From contig JAEOTL010000046.1 of assembly GCA_016839845.1 (NCBI GenBank), positions 1 through 5,855 on the forward strand: DNA of 5,855 bases, in the 5' to 3' direction. Shown here one piece after another: positions 5,376 through 5,855 of the stretch. Origin of the DNA: Promethearchaeota archaeon. GTDB lineage: Archaea; Asgardarchaeota; Lokiarchaeia; Sigynarchaeales; SOKP01. The notes under the pieces were generated by a model. The model did not search any database. It was not told the DNA's origin and saw only the letters and a list, made by a program, of their open reading frames with translations. The translations under genes were made by a program, and so were the position numbers. Position 1 is the first letter of the stretch. Each line of letters starts with the position of its first letter.

Positions 5376-5463
5376 AGACATAAATCTTTTAATAATTTTG
5401 CTAAGAAATAATTTTGAATGAACTTAAAGTAAAGATTTATATCATGTAATAAATCGAATAATT

Positions 5464-5855
5464 TTATGTTTCCTCTTTATTTTTGCTTACAAGTTTTCCC
5501 ATTTTCTTTACCATACGCTGGGTAAGTTCGACAAATGCATTTTCGACATTATCTCCGGTTTTAGCAGATGTTTCAACATATATGCAGTCTTTCTTCTTTG
5601 CAAATTCTTCTACTTCGCTTTTATCTATGGTATGACCAATTTCAGGTATTAAATCGGATTTATTCCCGATTATTATACTAGGGATATCATTTATTACAAT
5701 ACTCCGCATTTCTGAAAGCCATTCTTTCATACTTGAAAAAGTTTGATGTCTCGAAAGATCAAATACAACTAAAGCTCCAAATGCCCCCTCATAAAAGCTA
5801 CGATGAAGAAATTTAAATTTTTCTTGTCCTCCTATGTCCCATATATGTAGTTTAA
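5464..5855 (-). CDS. Ras-superfamily small GTPase, C-terminal part (5' end outside window)
   Basis: The frame is open from the right edge to the TAA at 5466-5464, giving 129 residues. It begins just before the G3 box WDIGGQE (switch II). The G4 box GNKSDL and the G5 box ETSAKTG follow in order, with the hydrophobic strand ALVVFDLS between G3 and G4. The P-loop (G1) and switch I (G2) lie beyond the edge. Such GTPases bind and hydrolyse GTP to switch effector binding; in eukaryotes they control trafficking and the cytoskeleton, and Asgard archaea carry many copies of unknown role. WDIGGQ is Arf-like, whereas SAKTGDNVENAF after G5 is Rab/Ras-like. The C-terminus (VSKNKEET) has no cysteine, so lipid attachment there by prenylation is unlikely. 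The first in-window Met (5730) is internal to the fold and is not the start. Confidence 0.92.
   Translation of the reverse strand, partial: KLHIWDIGGQEKFKFLHRSFYEGAFGALVVFDLSRHQTFSSMKEWLSEMRSIVINDIPSIIIGNKSDLIPEIGHTIDKSEVEEFAKKKDCIYVETSAKTGDNVENAFVELTQRMVKKMGKLVSKNKEET

Overview
The window is AT-rich archaeal DNA, most likely from an Asgard archaeon (Lokiarchaeia-like). This is an inference from three things. A tRNA-Gly gene is interrupted by an intron that folds as a canonical archaeal bulge-helix-bulge (BHB). The right edge carries a eukaryote-like Ras-superfamily small GTPase. Intergenic regions hold archaeal TATA-like boxes 25-35 bp upstream of starts and poly-T tracts. No bacterial -35/-10 promoters, insertion sequences, CRISPR arrays, attachment sites or origins were seen.

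Left part (1-1911). A 4Fe-4S protein related to the QueG/reductive-dehalogenase superfamily runs off the left edge on the minus strand (924 to 1). It diverges from an enoyl-CoA hydratase/isomerase gene (1078-1911, plus). The 153-bp gap between them holds a 7-6-7 palindrome, several TATA-like boxes and an exact 16-bp direct repeat, so the two genes may share regulation.

Middle (1912-3092). The hydratase stop codon directly abuts, with no spacer, the stop of a convergent small protein resembling the TIGR04076 family. That gene diverges from a four-helix membrane protein (2401-2934, plus), which is followed by a T-rich terminator-like stretch.

Right part (3093-5855). Everything is on the minus strand. 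In transcription order these are the 3' part of a small GTPase gene (cut by the window edge), a PfkB/ribokinase-family kinase, the intron-containing tRNA-Gly(GCC), and an MBL-fold metallo-hydrolase of the COG1237/MJ0301 type. The hydrolase has a strong Shine-Dalgarno only 24 bp after the tRNA 3' end, which suggests its mRNA may begin upstream of or within the tRNA.

The genes do not form an obvious single pathway; this looks like ordinary mosaic Asgard chromosome. I do not see a convincing new multi-gene system. The best leads are the divergent regulatory region, the possible tRNA/MBL co-transcript, the mixed-motif GTPase and the truncated corrinoid-type iron-sulfur protein.
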